From assembly GCA_023250155.1 (NCBI GenBank), contig JAHFBG010000001.1:1-64000 (forward strand): a stretch of DNA of 64,000 bases. The letters are read 5' to 3'. How positions within the stretch are numbered: position 1 is the stretch's first letter; every line of letters begins with the position of its first letter. This stretch comes from Candidatus Melainabacteria bacterium. Lineage in GTDB: Bacteria; Cyanobacteriota; Vampirovibrionia; 2-02-FULL-35-15. The position numbers were made by a program, and so were the translations under genes. This document shows, piece by piece, positions 18,011 through 26,623 of the stretch. Under the pieces are notes generated by a model. The model worked only from the letters and a program-made list of their open reading frames with translations. It ran no database searches and was not told the origin of the DNA.

Positions 18011-19246
18011 ATGGTTGCTGTAAATCAAATAAGTCCTGCTACTACTAATAGAACTGGTAGTATTTTACGGGCTGCATTATTAGGTCTTGTAGGAACAGGA
18101 GTTGTAGGTGGTACAGGAGCAGGTCTTGTATATAACCACATAACCAATCAAGAACAAGCTACGCAAGTAGCCGCACTGTCAGAAAGAACTACAGGACAGG
18201 AAGCAACTATAAATGATTTAATGGCAAGGCTAGAGCGAGGACAGCTTACAATAGGCGATCTGTCTACAAGAGTACGCGAGGGTCAAACTGCAACAGGTAA
18301 TTTAACAGCACAATTACACCAAGGTCAGGGCACAATAAGTCAGCTACAAGCAAGACTAGCATTAGAACAAAAATCTTCACAAGGTATGCTTGCTCAAATT
18401 GAAGCACTACAACGTGACCTTAGTAGTAGAGTTACACTAGATCAAATTGTCAATGTGGTTAGACAGGTATCTCCAGCTACAGTAAGAGTAGAAGGCGCTC
18501 GTGGACTAGGTTCAGGTGTGATTGTTACTGACAATGCTGGCAAAAGATACATCCTAACTAATGGACATGTTACTCAAGGGAATGAAATCAGAAGAAACGG
18601 GGAAGGAGATGGTGTTTATCATATAAAAATATATAATGGAAGTGATAGTAGGCCACCTATTGAGTTTGATGCTGCACCCGTTGTCTTATCCAGTGGACAA
18701 AGAGCATTTGCTACTCCTGAAACTCATGACTTAGCACTATTAGCTATTCCTCCAGATGTTGTATTGCCTCCTAGTATTAGAACTATTCAAATGCGTGACA
18801 TGACGACCGATCCATTTCAACCAGGAGAACCACTCATTGCAATTGGAAATCCATTTGGTGAAAGAGATTCAGTATCATTTGGTGTTGCAAGTCATGTAGA
18901 CAGATTAGCCCCTGGTCTAAATCGAAATATGCATATTCAAACAGATGCAGCAATTAATCCTGGCAACTCCGGTGGTGGTTTGTTTGATATGAGAGGCAGA
19001 TTGGTAGGTATAAACACCTGGGGATATAGAGGTGGAGCTAGTGTAGGCGGTGCAATAAGAATTGATTACATTAAAAAAGTCCTTGAAACATGGGGCTTGA
19101 ATGTAATGAGTCCAGCAGAAAGAGAAATAATAAATAGGACTGTTACACTTGTAAGCAATCCACCAGCACCACCTAGTCCTACAGTAGGACGTCCTGCTAC
19201 ACCACCACATATAATGCCACCAATAATGCCACATGCAGAAGATTAA
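18011..19246 (+). CDS. HtrA-like trypsin-family serine protease, membrane-anchored, no PDZ
   Basis: About 411 residues from the ATG at 18011, which has AAGGAGG six bases upstream; a GTG at 17975 is in frame but unlikely. One hydrophobic segment (residues 17-40) anchors the protein. Residues 50-140 are a coiled-coil-like region built of 14-residue repeats starting at Leu70, Leu84, Leu98 and Leu112 (LxxRLxxGQxTIGD pattern). The protease domain has His186 (TNGHV), Asp240 (THDLALL) and Ser320 (NPGNSGGGLF), a complete S1C triad. There is no PDZ domain; the C-terminus is Pro-rich. Likely role: degradation of damaged proteins outside the cytoplasmic membrane. Confidence 0.85.
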   Translation: MVAVNQISPATTNRTGSILRAALLGLVGTGVVGGTGAGLVYNHITNQEQATQVAALSERTTGQEATINDLMARLERGQLTIGDLSTRVREGQTATGNLTAQLHQGQGTISQLQARLALEQKSSQGMLAQIEALQRDLSSRVTLDQIVNVVRQVSPATVRVEGARGLGSGVIVTDNAGKRYILTNGHVTQGNEIRRNGEGDGVYHIKIYNGSDSRPPIEFDAAPVVLSSGQRAFATPETHDLALLAIPPDVVLPPSIRTIQMRDMTTDPFQPGEPLIAIGNPFGERDSVSFGVASHVDRLAPGLNRNMHIQTDAAINPGNSGGGLFDMRGRLVGINTWGYRGGASVGGAIRIDYIKKVLETWGLNVMSPAEREIINRTVTLVSNPPAPPSPTVGRPATPPHIMPPIMPHAED

Positions 19247-19307
19247 GAGAGCCAAGTAATAACAATTTAACTGCAATAAAAGAACAATTGTTGTAAATTT
19301 AAAGGGA

Positions 19308-20687
19308 ATGAATATTATCCTTGTTACAACAGAATGTCTTCCTTTTGCAAGTACAAATGATTTAGCAGATCTTGTAAGTAAGCTTGCTAAAGATATTGAA
19401 AAAGAAGGACATAACGTAAAGGTTGTTTTACCAAGATATGGATTTATTGATCCTGCCAATTTTTATATTGAACGATTACCCTCTGAATTTAAGTTCAAAT
19501 TCAATGACAAACTAATTGTAGCTTCTGCATTTAAAGGGATTTTACCTGAGTCACTTGTAAATGTGTTATTTATTGAAAGTCAAAATTATTTTAGCAACTC
19601 AAAAGATATTTACTTAGCTACAGATTATGAGAATGAAGAGAGAAGCAGGTTTTTTTCTCATGCCACTTTAGAAGTCATTGACAAATTAAAACTATTTCCT
19701 GATATTGTTCATTTTTTTAATCCTAATACAGCAGCTATTGCTACTTTATTAGCATCCAATCAACAAGAAAACCTCTCTAATATAAAACAAGTGTTTACTA
19801 TCCATGATCTATTAAACTTTAAACCCTTTAGAACTGACACACTAAATGCAATAAAGTACTCTGACTATGTGACTACTTTTTCAAATGGTTATGCCCATGA
19901 GCTTTTATCTAGTACACAAAACCCTAACTTATCTACTTTGTTGTTTGAAAAGAAAGATCATTTTTGGGGACAATTAATTGGAATCGATGAATATGAGTAC
20001 AATCCTGAAACAGATAGAACAATTGCACAAACTTATTCTAAAAACTACTTTACAGCTGGAAAAAGAAAGTGTAAAGAAGATTTACTTAGTCAGTTAAATC
20101 TTGAAGTTAATCCTCAAATACCTTTGTTTTCTATCATTTCAAAGATCAATGAGGATGAGGGGTTAGATAAACTGTTAGGTTCACTCCCATCATTATTAAG
20201 CTGCAACCTTCAATTAATTATTCACGGTAAAGGAGATTACAACTATGAAAAAGAACTACTTAACTTATCAAGTAAACACAAAAATCTACATGTGTGTATA
20301 GGACATAACCGCAGCTTGTCAAAAAAGATTTATGCAGGTTCTGATTTTCTTATATATCTGCCAGACTCATTAAAGAACAATTCAAGTGGCTTATCAATAC
20401 TAACTGCAATGAAATATGGTTGCGTTCCATTAGCCCCTTTATCTTATGCGGCTAAAGATATTATTGTAGATATAAATACCAGTGATAGTGGAAATGGAAT
20501 TGTACTTAAAAGTGATAGAAAAGATGATTTAATTGATTCTATTAATGTAGCTACAAGATATTATAAAAACAAAGATCTATGGCCAAAATTTGTAAAAGAA
20601 GTAATGAGTTTTGACTCAAATAAGCTAAATACCGTAAATAGATATGTTGATTGTTATAAAAATCTTTCTGCAAATGTTTATCATTGA
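19308..20687 (+). CDS. Glycogen/starch synthase-like (GT5) protein with degenerate active site
   Basis: A 459-residue protein with the two-domain GT-B layout of GlgA. The N-terminus NIILVTTECLPFASTNDLAD aligns without gaps to the GlgA start, but the KTGGL ADP-glucose motif is STNDL (Lys15 to Ser, Gly17 to Asn, Gly18 to Asp). The usual SRLTSQKGLD is SKINEDEGLD, losing Arg and Lys, and the catalytic FEPCGL region is KNNSSGL, losing the conserved Glu. The His in FTIHDLLNF is kept. It may therefore be inactive on ADP-glucose, regulatory, or changed in donor. AAAGGGA precedes the ATG. No glgB, glgC or glgP is nearby. Confidence 0.7.
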   Translation: MNIILVTTECLPFASTNDLADLVSKLAKDIEKEGHNVKVVLPRYGFIDPANFYIERLPSEFKFKFNDKLIVASAFKGILPESLVNVLFIESQNYFSNSKDIYLATDYENEERSRFFSHATLEVIDKLKLFPDIVHFFNPNTAAIATLLASNQQENLSNIKQVFTIHDLLNFKPFRTDTLNAIKYSDYVTTFSNGYAHELLSSTQNPNLSTLLFEKKDHFWGQLIGIDEYEYNPETDRTIAQTYSKNYFTAGKRKCKEDLLSQLNLEVNPQIPLFSIISKINEDEGLDKLLGSLPSLLSCNLQLIIHGKGDYNYEKELLNLSSKHKNLHVCIGHNRSLSKKIYAGSDFLIYLPDSLKNNSSGLSILTAMKYGCVPLAPLSYAAKDIIVDINTSDSGNGIVLKSDRKDDLIDSINVATRYYKNKDLWPKFVKEVMSFDSNKLNTVNRYVDCYKNLSANVYH

Positions 20688-20759
20688 ATGGCTTTTAAAA
20701 TTGTTTTTGGGAAAATGGTTTATACATAGAATTAGTAAATGATAAGGGGGAATAAAAAA

Positions 20760-21227
20760 ATGGAAAAAGTAAAAGAAAAATTAATAAGTGCTTTAAATAA
20801 AGATCTAGAGAGAGAAATGGCTGCAATTGTCAGATATTTACATCACTCATTTATAGTATTTGGACCAAATAGAGGTCCATTGGTACAAATGTTTAGAGCT
20901 CAAGCTACTGAATCAATGGCACATGCAGTTCTGATGGGTGAAAAAATTACAGCTTTAGGTGGCCACCCTACTGTAAAAGTAGATCAAGTATTTGAGCCTG
21001 GCTACCAAACAGTAGAAGACATGCTTGCTGAAGACTTAAAGGCAGAAAAAGCACAGCTTGAGTTATATTGTGATCAGCTAAGAGAATTTGGAGATTCTAA
21101 CCTTCCTATGAAATTAATGCTTGAACAAATTATCGTAGCTGAGCAAACTCACGTAGATGAAATGGAAAAATATCTTAGAACCTCCAATAGAGAGCTTGTG
21201 CTTCTTGACGGAAAAGGGAAAAGATAG
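20760..21227 (+). CDS. Bacterioferritin-like ferritin-fold protein
   Basis: About 155 residues forming the four-helix ferritin fold. AAGGGGG (20744-20750) positions the start at ATG 20760; an ATG at 20739 lies upstream of that site. Probable di-iron ligands are Glu19, Glu51, His55, Glu96, Glu128 and His131. The second helix reads ESMAHA, so Glu51 is four residues before His55 instead of three as in Bfr (DEMKH); the residue at the usual place is Ser. Met53 would align with the haem-ligand Met52 of E. coli Bfr. Likely iron storage or detoxification; the altered spacing makes the exact subfamily uncertain. Confidence 0.75.
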   Translation: MEKVKEKLISALNKDLEREMAAIVRYLHHSFIVFGPNRGPLVQMFRAQATESMAHAVLMGEKITALGGHPTVKVDQVFEPGYQTVEDMLAEDLKAEKAQLELYCDQLREFGDSNLPMKLMLEQIIVAEQTHVDEMEKYLRTSNRELVLLDGKGKR

Positions 21228-21821
21228 CTATTTCTCTGTCTCTCGTAGCTTTTGAAATACATCTTTAAATGGTTTTAGCTCTTGATCAAGAGCTTTACTT
21301 AGTTCTGCTACAAATCTTGAGTTTGGATTTTTATTAATCAAATCTACTAAATATGGATCTTCTTTTTCAAGAAGAGTAAGAAGTATTTGTTTATCATCAT
21401 TTGATAAAGGAGTATCTAAATTCTCTTCTAATCTTGAAAATAGATCGTCAGTAACCTCCTGCTCTTCAATAAGAACACTAGCAAATATACTAGATGAAAT
21501 ATCTACTATCGCTGGTGGTAAGTCGTTTGATTGTTCTACAGGTTCTACTTCAACAACAAGATTTTGAAAGATGTTATCAATATCAGGAGAAGCCTGAAGC
21601 ACTTCATCAAACAAAGAATCTGCAAGCTCTCTATAAAGCTTGTAATTCTCATCTTGACGAGCTTTCTCTGCTTTATCAAATCTCTCTCGAAGATCTGGTC
21701 TACCCTCTAACAATTTTTTTAAATTCACATCAAGTGCATCAACCCAAGAAACTTCATTACTCTTTTTTATATCTGGAAGTTTTGGTGACAATCCTCCTTT
21801 TGGTATGGTATTTCCTGACAT
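21228..21821 (-). CDS. Hypothetical acidic helical protein
   Basis: A 197-residue soluble, Glu/Asp-rich, mostly helical protein with an N-terminal flexible stretch (GNTIPKGGLSPKLPD). No signal peptide, Cys or known motif. Start is secure: AAAGGAGG stands 5 bases before the ATG. Its stop adjoins the convergent ferritin-like gene with no gap. Function unknown. Confidence 0.7.
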   Translation of the reverse strand: MSGNTIPKGGLSPKLPDIKKSNEVSWVDALDVNLKKLLEGRPDLRERFDKAEKARQDENYKLYRELADSLFDEVLQASPDIDNIFQNLVVEVEPVEQSNDLPPAIVDISSSIFASVLIEEQEVTDDLFSRLEENLDTPLSNDDKQILLTLLEKEDPYLVDLINKNPNSRFVAELSKALDQELKPFKDVFQKLRETEK

Positions 21822-21910
21822 ATATTCCTCCTTTAAAAAATTCTTGAATAAGCTAGAAATAGCTTACTCTAATAAAAGATAAAAAGCAATTTTAAAGCTA
21901 AAGAAAAAAT

Positions 21911-22054
21911 AAACGACTTCCCTAAAATCGGCTATCCCTGCCGCAAGCAGCAGGGTATTACGCCAATTTTTACCTTTGGCAACGGTCGTCGCATCAAAGG
22001 AAGTCGTTTGCTTTCCCTCGCTTATATCCCCGACACAAGCATCGGGGTATTACG
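21911..22054. repeat. Palindrome-bounded repeat with two covarying 31-nt hairpins
   Basis: AAACGACTTCC (21911-21921) and GGAAGTCGTTT (21999-22009) are a perfect inverted pair. Two 31-base copies of a TATCCC...GGGTATTACGC hairpin start at 21933 (approx.) and 22025 (approx.). Their stems differ at two pairs, T-A to C-G and C-G to A-T, so pairing is kept, while the CAAGCA loop and the flanks are unchanged. This shows selection on, or recent spread of, a structured unit. Confidence 0.75.
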
Positions 22055-22088
22055 CTTCGCTCAAATAAAGACTTGATTTGTGATTCAA

Positions 22089-22367
22089 TTAACCAGCTTT
22101 ACGAATAGCATCTAGCTGTTCTTCAGAGATTTCATTCATTGCTTTTTCAAGATTAGAACCTAGGTGCTTATCCACCAATTCAAGCAGTTTTGAATTTGTT
22201 CTATCCGATGCAAGCAGTTGTCTTAATTGAGCTTTTTCAGCAGGAGTCAAATTGCTCTTTTGATTGTTTGCTAATTGAGTTACAAATAAAGGGAGTTGGT
22301 TTTTTTGCGAAGCCAATAGATCTCTCTGTGGAATAGGTAAGTGAAGACCATAAGTAAATTCAGACAT
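22089..22367 (-). CDS. Small hypothetical protein
   Basis: A 92-residue soluble helical protein (TPAEKAQLRQLLAS, ISEEQLDAIRKAG). GGAGG six bases before the ATG makes the start secure. It overlaps the 3' end of the upstream small gene by 8 bases, so the two are translationally coupled. No recognised domain. Confidence 0.65.
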   Translation of the reverse strand: MSEFTYGLHLPIPQRDLLASQKNQLPLFVTQLANNQKSNLTPAEKAQLRQLLASDRTNSKLLELVDKHLGSNLEKAMNEISEEQLDAIRKAG

Positions 22368-22638
22368 TTATTTCCTCCTTATTTGTAATTCGATCTAATA
22401 ATAACTTTATTTTAACAGCATAACTAGTAGTTGGATATGCTTTCAAATAACGTTGTAAAAATTGTATATCGTCCTTAGACTGTGGTTTTGTATCACTTTC
22501 TGTCAACAATTTAATATAACTTGATTCTTTTGATTTGCGTAAAGCTTTCTTAAATTGCCTTTCAGGCAATGTTCCTATACCCCAGCTATAAAGATGCCTA
22601 GAAGTATATCTGCTTTCACCTGTAATCAAATTTACCAT
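22360..22638 (-). CDS. Small hypothetical protein
   Basis: A 92-residue basic protein with no signal peptide and no known motif. TATTAT/TATAAT boxes at 22643-22651 (minus strand) lie 4-7 bases before the ATG and there is no Shine-Dalgarno sequence, so the message is probably leaderless. It is the first gene of a two-gene unit with the 92-residue protein downstream. Confidence 0.6.
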   Translation of the reverse strand: MVNLITGESRYTSRHLYSWGIGTLPERQFKKALRKSKESSYIKLLTESDTKPQSKDDIQFLQRYLKAYPTTSYAVKIKLLLDRITNKEEINV

Positions 22639-22768
22639 CGTAATTATAATAGTACAAAAGTTAAGATGATTTGGCCAATAGAAAAAATAAAGGAAACATT
22701 AATTATTAGATTAATTTTTTCTCATCTTTTCTGTTAACGTTCTTAACTATTTAGAATATTTTTTATTT

Positions 22769-24316
22769 CTATAGCGTAACATTTACTGTAATAGGTTCAT
22801 GATCAGAGATTCTTTCTGGATATGCATGGTTAATAAGCTGTAGTGTTTGACCATTGAATGGAAGAAATCTATTTCTTTGTGGTTTTACAAAAAACCAATC
22901 TAGCTTAAAATATGCTATTCCCAATGGTTTTGCAAATCTAAAAGTACTTTCAAAACCCTTTAACTGTCTTTCATTTGAGTTAGCCAACAAACCCATTTTC
23001 CCATTAGAGCTTTTTTTAGAGTCTCCATTAAAATCAAAACTTTCACCATCAGAAAATTGAAACTCTTTTAAATACTTAAAAAACTTTCTCTCTTGATTTG
23101 GGAAAAACACTGGAATATTTAGTGCTGTTGGATCTTTAAACTGAAAGATTTTATTAATACTACCAGCAATAATACCGCTTGCAATGGGCGCTCCTGAAAC
23201 TGCAGCAAATGCAACCTGACGTGCAATAAAATTTGGATCTTTAATTCTTTTTCCAAATTCTTTTTTAAAAGAAGTAGGGGCAGAGTCAGTAGTATTTGTA
23301 TTAAAATCCCCTGCTAATATAATTGGATTTTTAATATATTTGAGATTTTCTAATAAATATTTTACTTGTTTTAAACGACATGAAGGATAGCATCTATCTT
23401 CAAGATGTGCAGAAACCACCGTAATGATTTCTTTATTTGGCAATTCTACATCAGCAACTAAAGCGCATCTCCCACCTCGCCTAGGTTCATTAGTAATCTG
23501 CATTTTAAATACTTTGTTTGCTCCAAGCCTACGACCATATTCTAATGGTGACTGTTTTGATAATTCGGTTTCAAGCCATTTATAACACTCTGGTAGTCTA
23601 ATTACTTTTGTATTTTTTATAGGATACTTAGAAAGAATTGCATTGCCATGAAGTCCTTTATAATGCTTGGTATCAACATTTGACATATACACTATTGAGC
23701 TAAGCTCAATAAACTCTGTAGCAAATGTATAGTTATAATTTAAAGTCTTAGCAAGTTCAGATACCGTATTTTTATAATTAGTTCGTGGCATACCAATATC
23801 TACTTCATTTAATGAAATAATGTCACTACTTGCAAAATCTTTAAGTTCTTTCTTGAAGCCCTCTTGTTGAGTTTCCTTTAAATTATTTTTATAACTATAA
23901 TAAAACCCATCCATATCACCAAATATTTGTTTGATGATATTTATATTCAAGCCTCTTTGAATATTCCAATGAGCAATACGAAGATAGGGCTTAGGAAACA
24001 GGATTGGGGATTGCCGCCCCTGGCGAGCCTCGCCTCCGGCGGGAGGATTGAGTTTTATTTTCTTTTCTGTATTATCTATTCTCTGTTTTTTGTTGACTAC
24101 ATAAGATTTAGTAAGCTGTTTGTTTAATCGGACTAAAACACTTTTGTCTGAAATTGTTCTTTTTGAAAGCTTAAGTAAATCTCTATGTGATAAATAACTT
24201 ATTGGCTTTTCTTTTTTTATAATGGAGATATGCTTAACTATAGGTTCTTTCTTAAGTGTAAAAACCACAAAAAATATAATTATTAAACACAATGTAATAA
24301 ATAATAACTTTTTCAT
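22769..24316 (-). CDS. Exported endonuclease/exonuclease/phosphatase-family protein
   Basis: A 515-residue protein with an N-terminal membrane segment (residues 3-22, signal anchor or signal peptide). From about residue 110 it follows the EEP (DNase I-like) fold: RIAHWNIQRG, DIISLNEVD with the catalytic Glu, HGNAILSKYPI, VVSAHLEDR, ILAGDFNTN, and the terminal ISDHEPITV. Substrate could be phospholipid, nucleic acid or phosphoinositide-like; the fold does not decide. Residues around 89-104 (PPAGGEARQGRQSP) are encoded by a GC-rich repeat that looks inserted. TAAAAT lies 6 bases before the ATG, a likely leaderless start. Confidence 0.8.
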   Translation of the reverse strand: MKKLLFITLCLIIIFFVVFTLKKEPIVKHISIIKKEKPISYLSHRDLLKLSKRTISDKSVLVRLNKQLTKSYVVNKKQRIDNTEKKIKLNPPAGGEARQGRQSPILFPKPYLRIAHWNIQRGLNINIIKQIFGDMDGFYYSYKNNLKETQQEGFKKELKDFASSDIISLNEVDIGMPRTNYKNTVSELAKTLNYNYTFATEFIELSSIVYMSNVDTKHYKGLHGNAILSKYPIKNTKVIRLPECYKWLETELSKQSPLEYGRRLGANKVFKMQITNEPRRGGRCALVADVELPNKEIITVVSAHLEDRCYPSCRLKQVKYLLENLKYIKNPIILAGDFNTNTTDSAPTSFKKEFGKRIKDPNFIARQVAFAAVSGAPIASGIIAGSINKIFQFKDPTALNIPVFFPNQERKFFKYLKEFQFSDGESFDFNGDSKKSSNGKMGLLANSNERQLKGFESTFRFAKPLGIAYFKLDWFFVKPQRNRFLPFNGQTLQLINHAYPERISDHEPITVNVTL

Positions 24317-24401
24317 TATGTTATTTTAATATTATTAAATTACCTTAGTAAATAAATAGTTACTACTTAGTTAGCGTCATATCTCTAAGTAAACGACTTA
24401 T

Positions 24402-24522
24402 AAAGTAAGATTTTATCCGATTTATTCGGTAAAATCTGTAAGGTGTTATAAATGGTAAACCGGAAGCACTATGGAAAGCTGATTTTGGGAGCACCGCGAA
24501 AAAATCAGCGGTAGGTAGAAAC
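24402..24522 (+). repeat. Two-hairpin repeat, copy 2
   Basis: Hairpin 1 at 24408-24437 and hairpin 2 at 24478-24509 (GCTGATTTT/AAAATCAGC), separated by 40 bases and followed by GGTAGGTAG. It is almost the same sequence as 13022-13142 read in the other direction. It ends 6 bases before the YceI gene and may supply its leader. Confidence 0.85.
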
Positions 24523-24528
24523 ATCTTT

Positions 24529-25065
24529 ATGAATAAAAATGTTTTAGCTTTGATTTTTTGTTTTTTAATATTTTTTCAAGGATTAAAGGCAAATGCTTTA
24601 ACGCTTAATTGTGAACAAAGCAAAATCACTTATTCCTTAAGCTGTTTAGGAATAGTTTTCAAGAAAAAAGATTTGCCTGTAAAAGGTGATGTTGAAATAG
24701 AAACTGTTGATTCATCTTTTGTTTTAAAAAATTTAAACTTGATTACAAGTTTCACTTCAAAAAATCCCCTGTTTAGAAAAGTCATTGACTATGATAGATA
24801 TCCTTATGTTCAGTTCGATAGCTTGATAGAAGCACCTATAGTATTAAATGAGAATAGAATAATTGAGCTAGAGGGAATATTAACATTTCACGGTGTAGCT
24901 AAAAAAATGAAAATACCATTGACTTGCTTAAAGCAAAATGACTCTGTCTTACTTACTGGACCTTTAATTATTCCCATGACTGAGTTTGGAATTATCCCGC
25001 CTAGGATTTTATTTATTAAGGTAGATGATTTCATAAAACTAAATATAGAACTACTAATAAAGTGA
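24529..25065 (+). CDS. YceI-family exported protein
   Basis: A 178-residue protein with a signal peptide (residues 1-23, cleavage near LKANA). The mature part follows the YceI lipocalin-like beta-barrel: CEQSKITYSL at the start, the DSSFVLKNLNLIT strand, FRKVIDYDRYPYVQFDS, LEGILTFHGVAKKMKIPLT, then the closing strands. YceI proteins bind polyisoprenoid or other long lipids in the periplasm. Start ATG directly follows the two-hairpin repeat. Confidence 0.85.
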   Translation: MNKNVLALIFCFLIFFQGLKANALTLNCEQSKITYSLSCLGIVFKKKDLPVKGDVEIETVDSSFVLKNLNLITSFTSKNPLFRKVIDYDRYPYVQFDSLIEAPIVLNENRIIELEGILTFHGVAKKMKIPLTCLKQNDSVLLTGPLIIPMTEFGIIPPRILFIKVDDFIKLNIELLIK

Positions 25066-25067
25066 AT

Positions 25068-25685
25068 TTATTGTAAACATTTTTCCCATGTACTTTGAAC
25101 AATATCTTGCTTATTATTGAAAATCTCTTTATACCAAAAGCAAACTTTAAGAACAATTTTTTCTATGAGATCTTTCTTTGAAAAGTTTTGAAATGTGTTT
25201 TGAGATAATATTTCCTGAAGAGAAATTGGAGTAGCTGGTATTCTATCAAGATTATGCTCTTCTTTATGAGTATTTATTCCAATCCCTGTAACCAAAGATG
25301 CTATTCCACTTTGATAGAGCTTGCTTTCTACAAGAATACCACCAAGTTTTTTTTCATTCACATAAATATCATTAACTGGTTTAATCTTTGTTTCAATGTT
25401 ACATACCTCATAAATAGCTTCTACACAGGCTATTCCACAAGCCAGTGTATACATTGATGTAGTTTCAAAATAGTTATTATTTTCGGGCAAATGAATTATA
25501 GACAAATAAATTCCTGAGTTTTTTGGTGATGACCATATTCTGCCCCTTGTTCCTCTGCCATCAGTCTGGTAATCACTAACTACATAAGCAATATTTTTTA
25601 CTTTTCCAGATTGAATAAGTCTCTTAGCTTCATCCATCGTGGAATCAAGAGTTTCATAGTAAAAGGCTTGTGGGATAGAGATCAT
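25068..25685 (-). CDS. birA: Biotin--[biotin carboxyl-carrier-protein] ligase
   Basis: A 205-residue monofunctional ligase without the N-terminal DNA-binding domain of E. coli BirA. DGRGTRGRIW is the biotinyl-5'-AMP loop (GRGRxGR family), and KPVNDIYVNEKKLGGILVE is the KWPND-type motif. It attaches biotin to the carrier protein encoded two genes upstream. The ATG at 25685 overlaps the stop of the HMG-CoA lyase gene as ATGA, so it is translationally coupled and part of the methylcrotonyl-CoA operon. An ATG two codons upstream is also possible. Confidence 0.9.
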   Translation of the reverse strand: MISIPQAFYYETLDSTMDEAKRLIQSGKVKNIAYVVSDYQTDGRGTRGRIWSSPKNSGIYLSIIHLPENNNYFETTSMYTLACGIACVEAIYEVCNIETKIKPVNDIYVNEKKLGGILVESKLYQSGIASLVTGIGINTHKEEHNLDRIPATPISLQEILSQNTFQNFSKKDLIEKIVLKVCFWYKEIFNNKQDIVQSTWEKCLQ

Positions 25686-26623
25686 ATGCATGACGTTTGT
25701 TTATTTATAATGCGTTGTAATTGTTTGCTAGGCAGCTTGCGTCCTAAGATTTTTTCTATAAACATCGATGCTTCTGTAAGTTTGTTTAAATCCACTCCTG
25801 ACTCAATACCCATACGATCTAAAAGATAAATAAGATCCTCTGTAGCTAGATTTCCGCTGGCACCTGGTGCATAAGGACATCCACCAAGTCCCCCACTTGA
25901 TGCATCATATGTAGTAATTCCTAACTCAAGTCCACTAACTACATTTGCAAGCGCTGTTCCATAAGTATCATGAAAATGCAATGCTATTTTTTCTTTTGGT
26001 ATTGTATTAAGTATAAATCCAACTGTTTCAAATACATCTTTTGGAGAAGCTGCACCAATAGTATCTCCTAAAGATACTTCATCTACACCCATATCTAATA
26101 GAGACTTAGTTATATTTAAAACCTTTTCTTTTTTTATTTCTCCTTCATACGGACAGACAAAGCATGTAGAAATATAACCTCTTACTGACATCCCACTGCT
26201 AATAGCTTGTTTAGTAACCTCTGCAAACGTATTCAATGATTCATCAATAGTCATGTTTATATTTTTCTTTGTAAAGGTTTCTGATGCAGCAGTAAAAATG
26301 GCTATTCTTTTTATCCCAGATTCTATCGCTCTTTCTAAGCCTTTTAAATTTGGAACTAAGGCTGAGTATGTCAGTCCATTATGATGTTTCAAATTTTTTA
26401 TCACATCTTGTGCATCTGCTAATTGAGGGACTGCCTTTGGATGAACAAAGGAGGTGACCTCAATATTTTTTAAACCACTTTGTACTAGTTTTTCTATAAA
26501 CGTAAGCTTATCTTGTGTAGAAATAATTTCTTTTTCATTTTGAAGTCCATCACGTGGTCCAACTTCTACAATTTTTACTTTTTGTGGGTAGATTTTAATT
26601 GTCTTCTCCCTTCGTGGTTTCAT
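25682..26623 (-). CDS. mvaB: Hydroxymethylglutaryl-CoA lyase
   Basis: About 313 residues from ATG 26623 (TTG at 26632 is also in frame). The enzyme cleaves HMG-CoA to acetoacetate and acetyl-CoA, the last step of leucine breakdown. Diagnostic features are EVGPRDGLQNE (catalytic Arg24, Asp25), HFHDTYGTALAN (metal-binding His) and GGLGGCPYAPGASGN (active-site Cys). Its start lies 29 bases inside the carrier-protein gene, and its end overlaps birA by 4 bases, showing tight coupling. The symbol follows bacterial usage for this family; liuE is an alternative. Confidence 0.93.
   Translation of the reverse strand: MKPRREKTIKIYPQKVKIVEVGPRDGLQNEKEIISTQDKLTFIEKLVQSGLKNIEVTSFVHPKAVPQLADAQDVIKNLKHHNGLTYSALVPNLKGLERAIESGIKRIAIFTAASETFTKKNINMTIDESLNTFAEVTKQAISSGMSVRGYISTCFVCPYEGEIKKEKVLNITKSLLDMGVDEVSLGDTIGAASPKDVFETVGFILNTIPKEKIALHFHDTYGTALANVVSGLELGITTYDASSGGLGGCPYAPGASGNLATEDLIYLLDRMGIESGVDLNKLTEASMFIEKILGRKLPSKQLQRIINKQTSCI

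Noticed and set aside
18917..19459. 180-residue minus-strand frame across the end of the protease gene
   Set aside because: Its product is rich in Trp, Tyr and Cys, it covers the protease catalytic Ser region and the start of the GlgA-like gene, and it has no start signal.
21494..21847. Plus-strand frame opposite the acidic helical protein gene
   Set aside because: The minus-strand gene has a strong GGAGG site; the opposite frame is a Leu/Gln-rich shadow.
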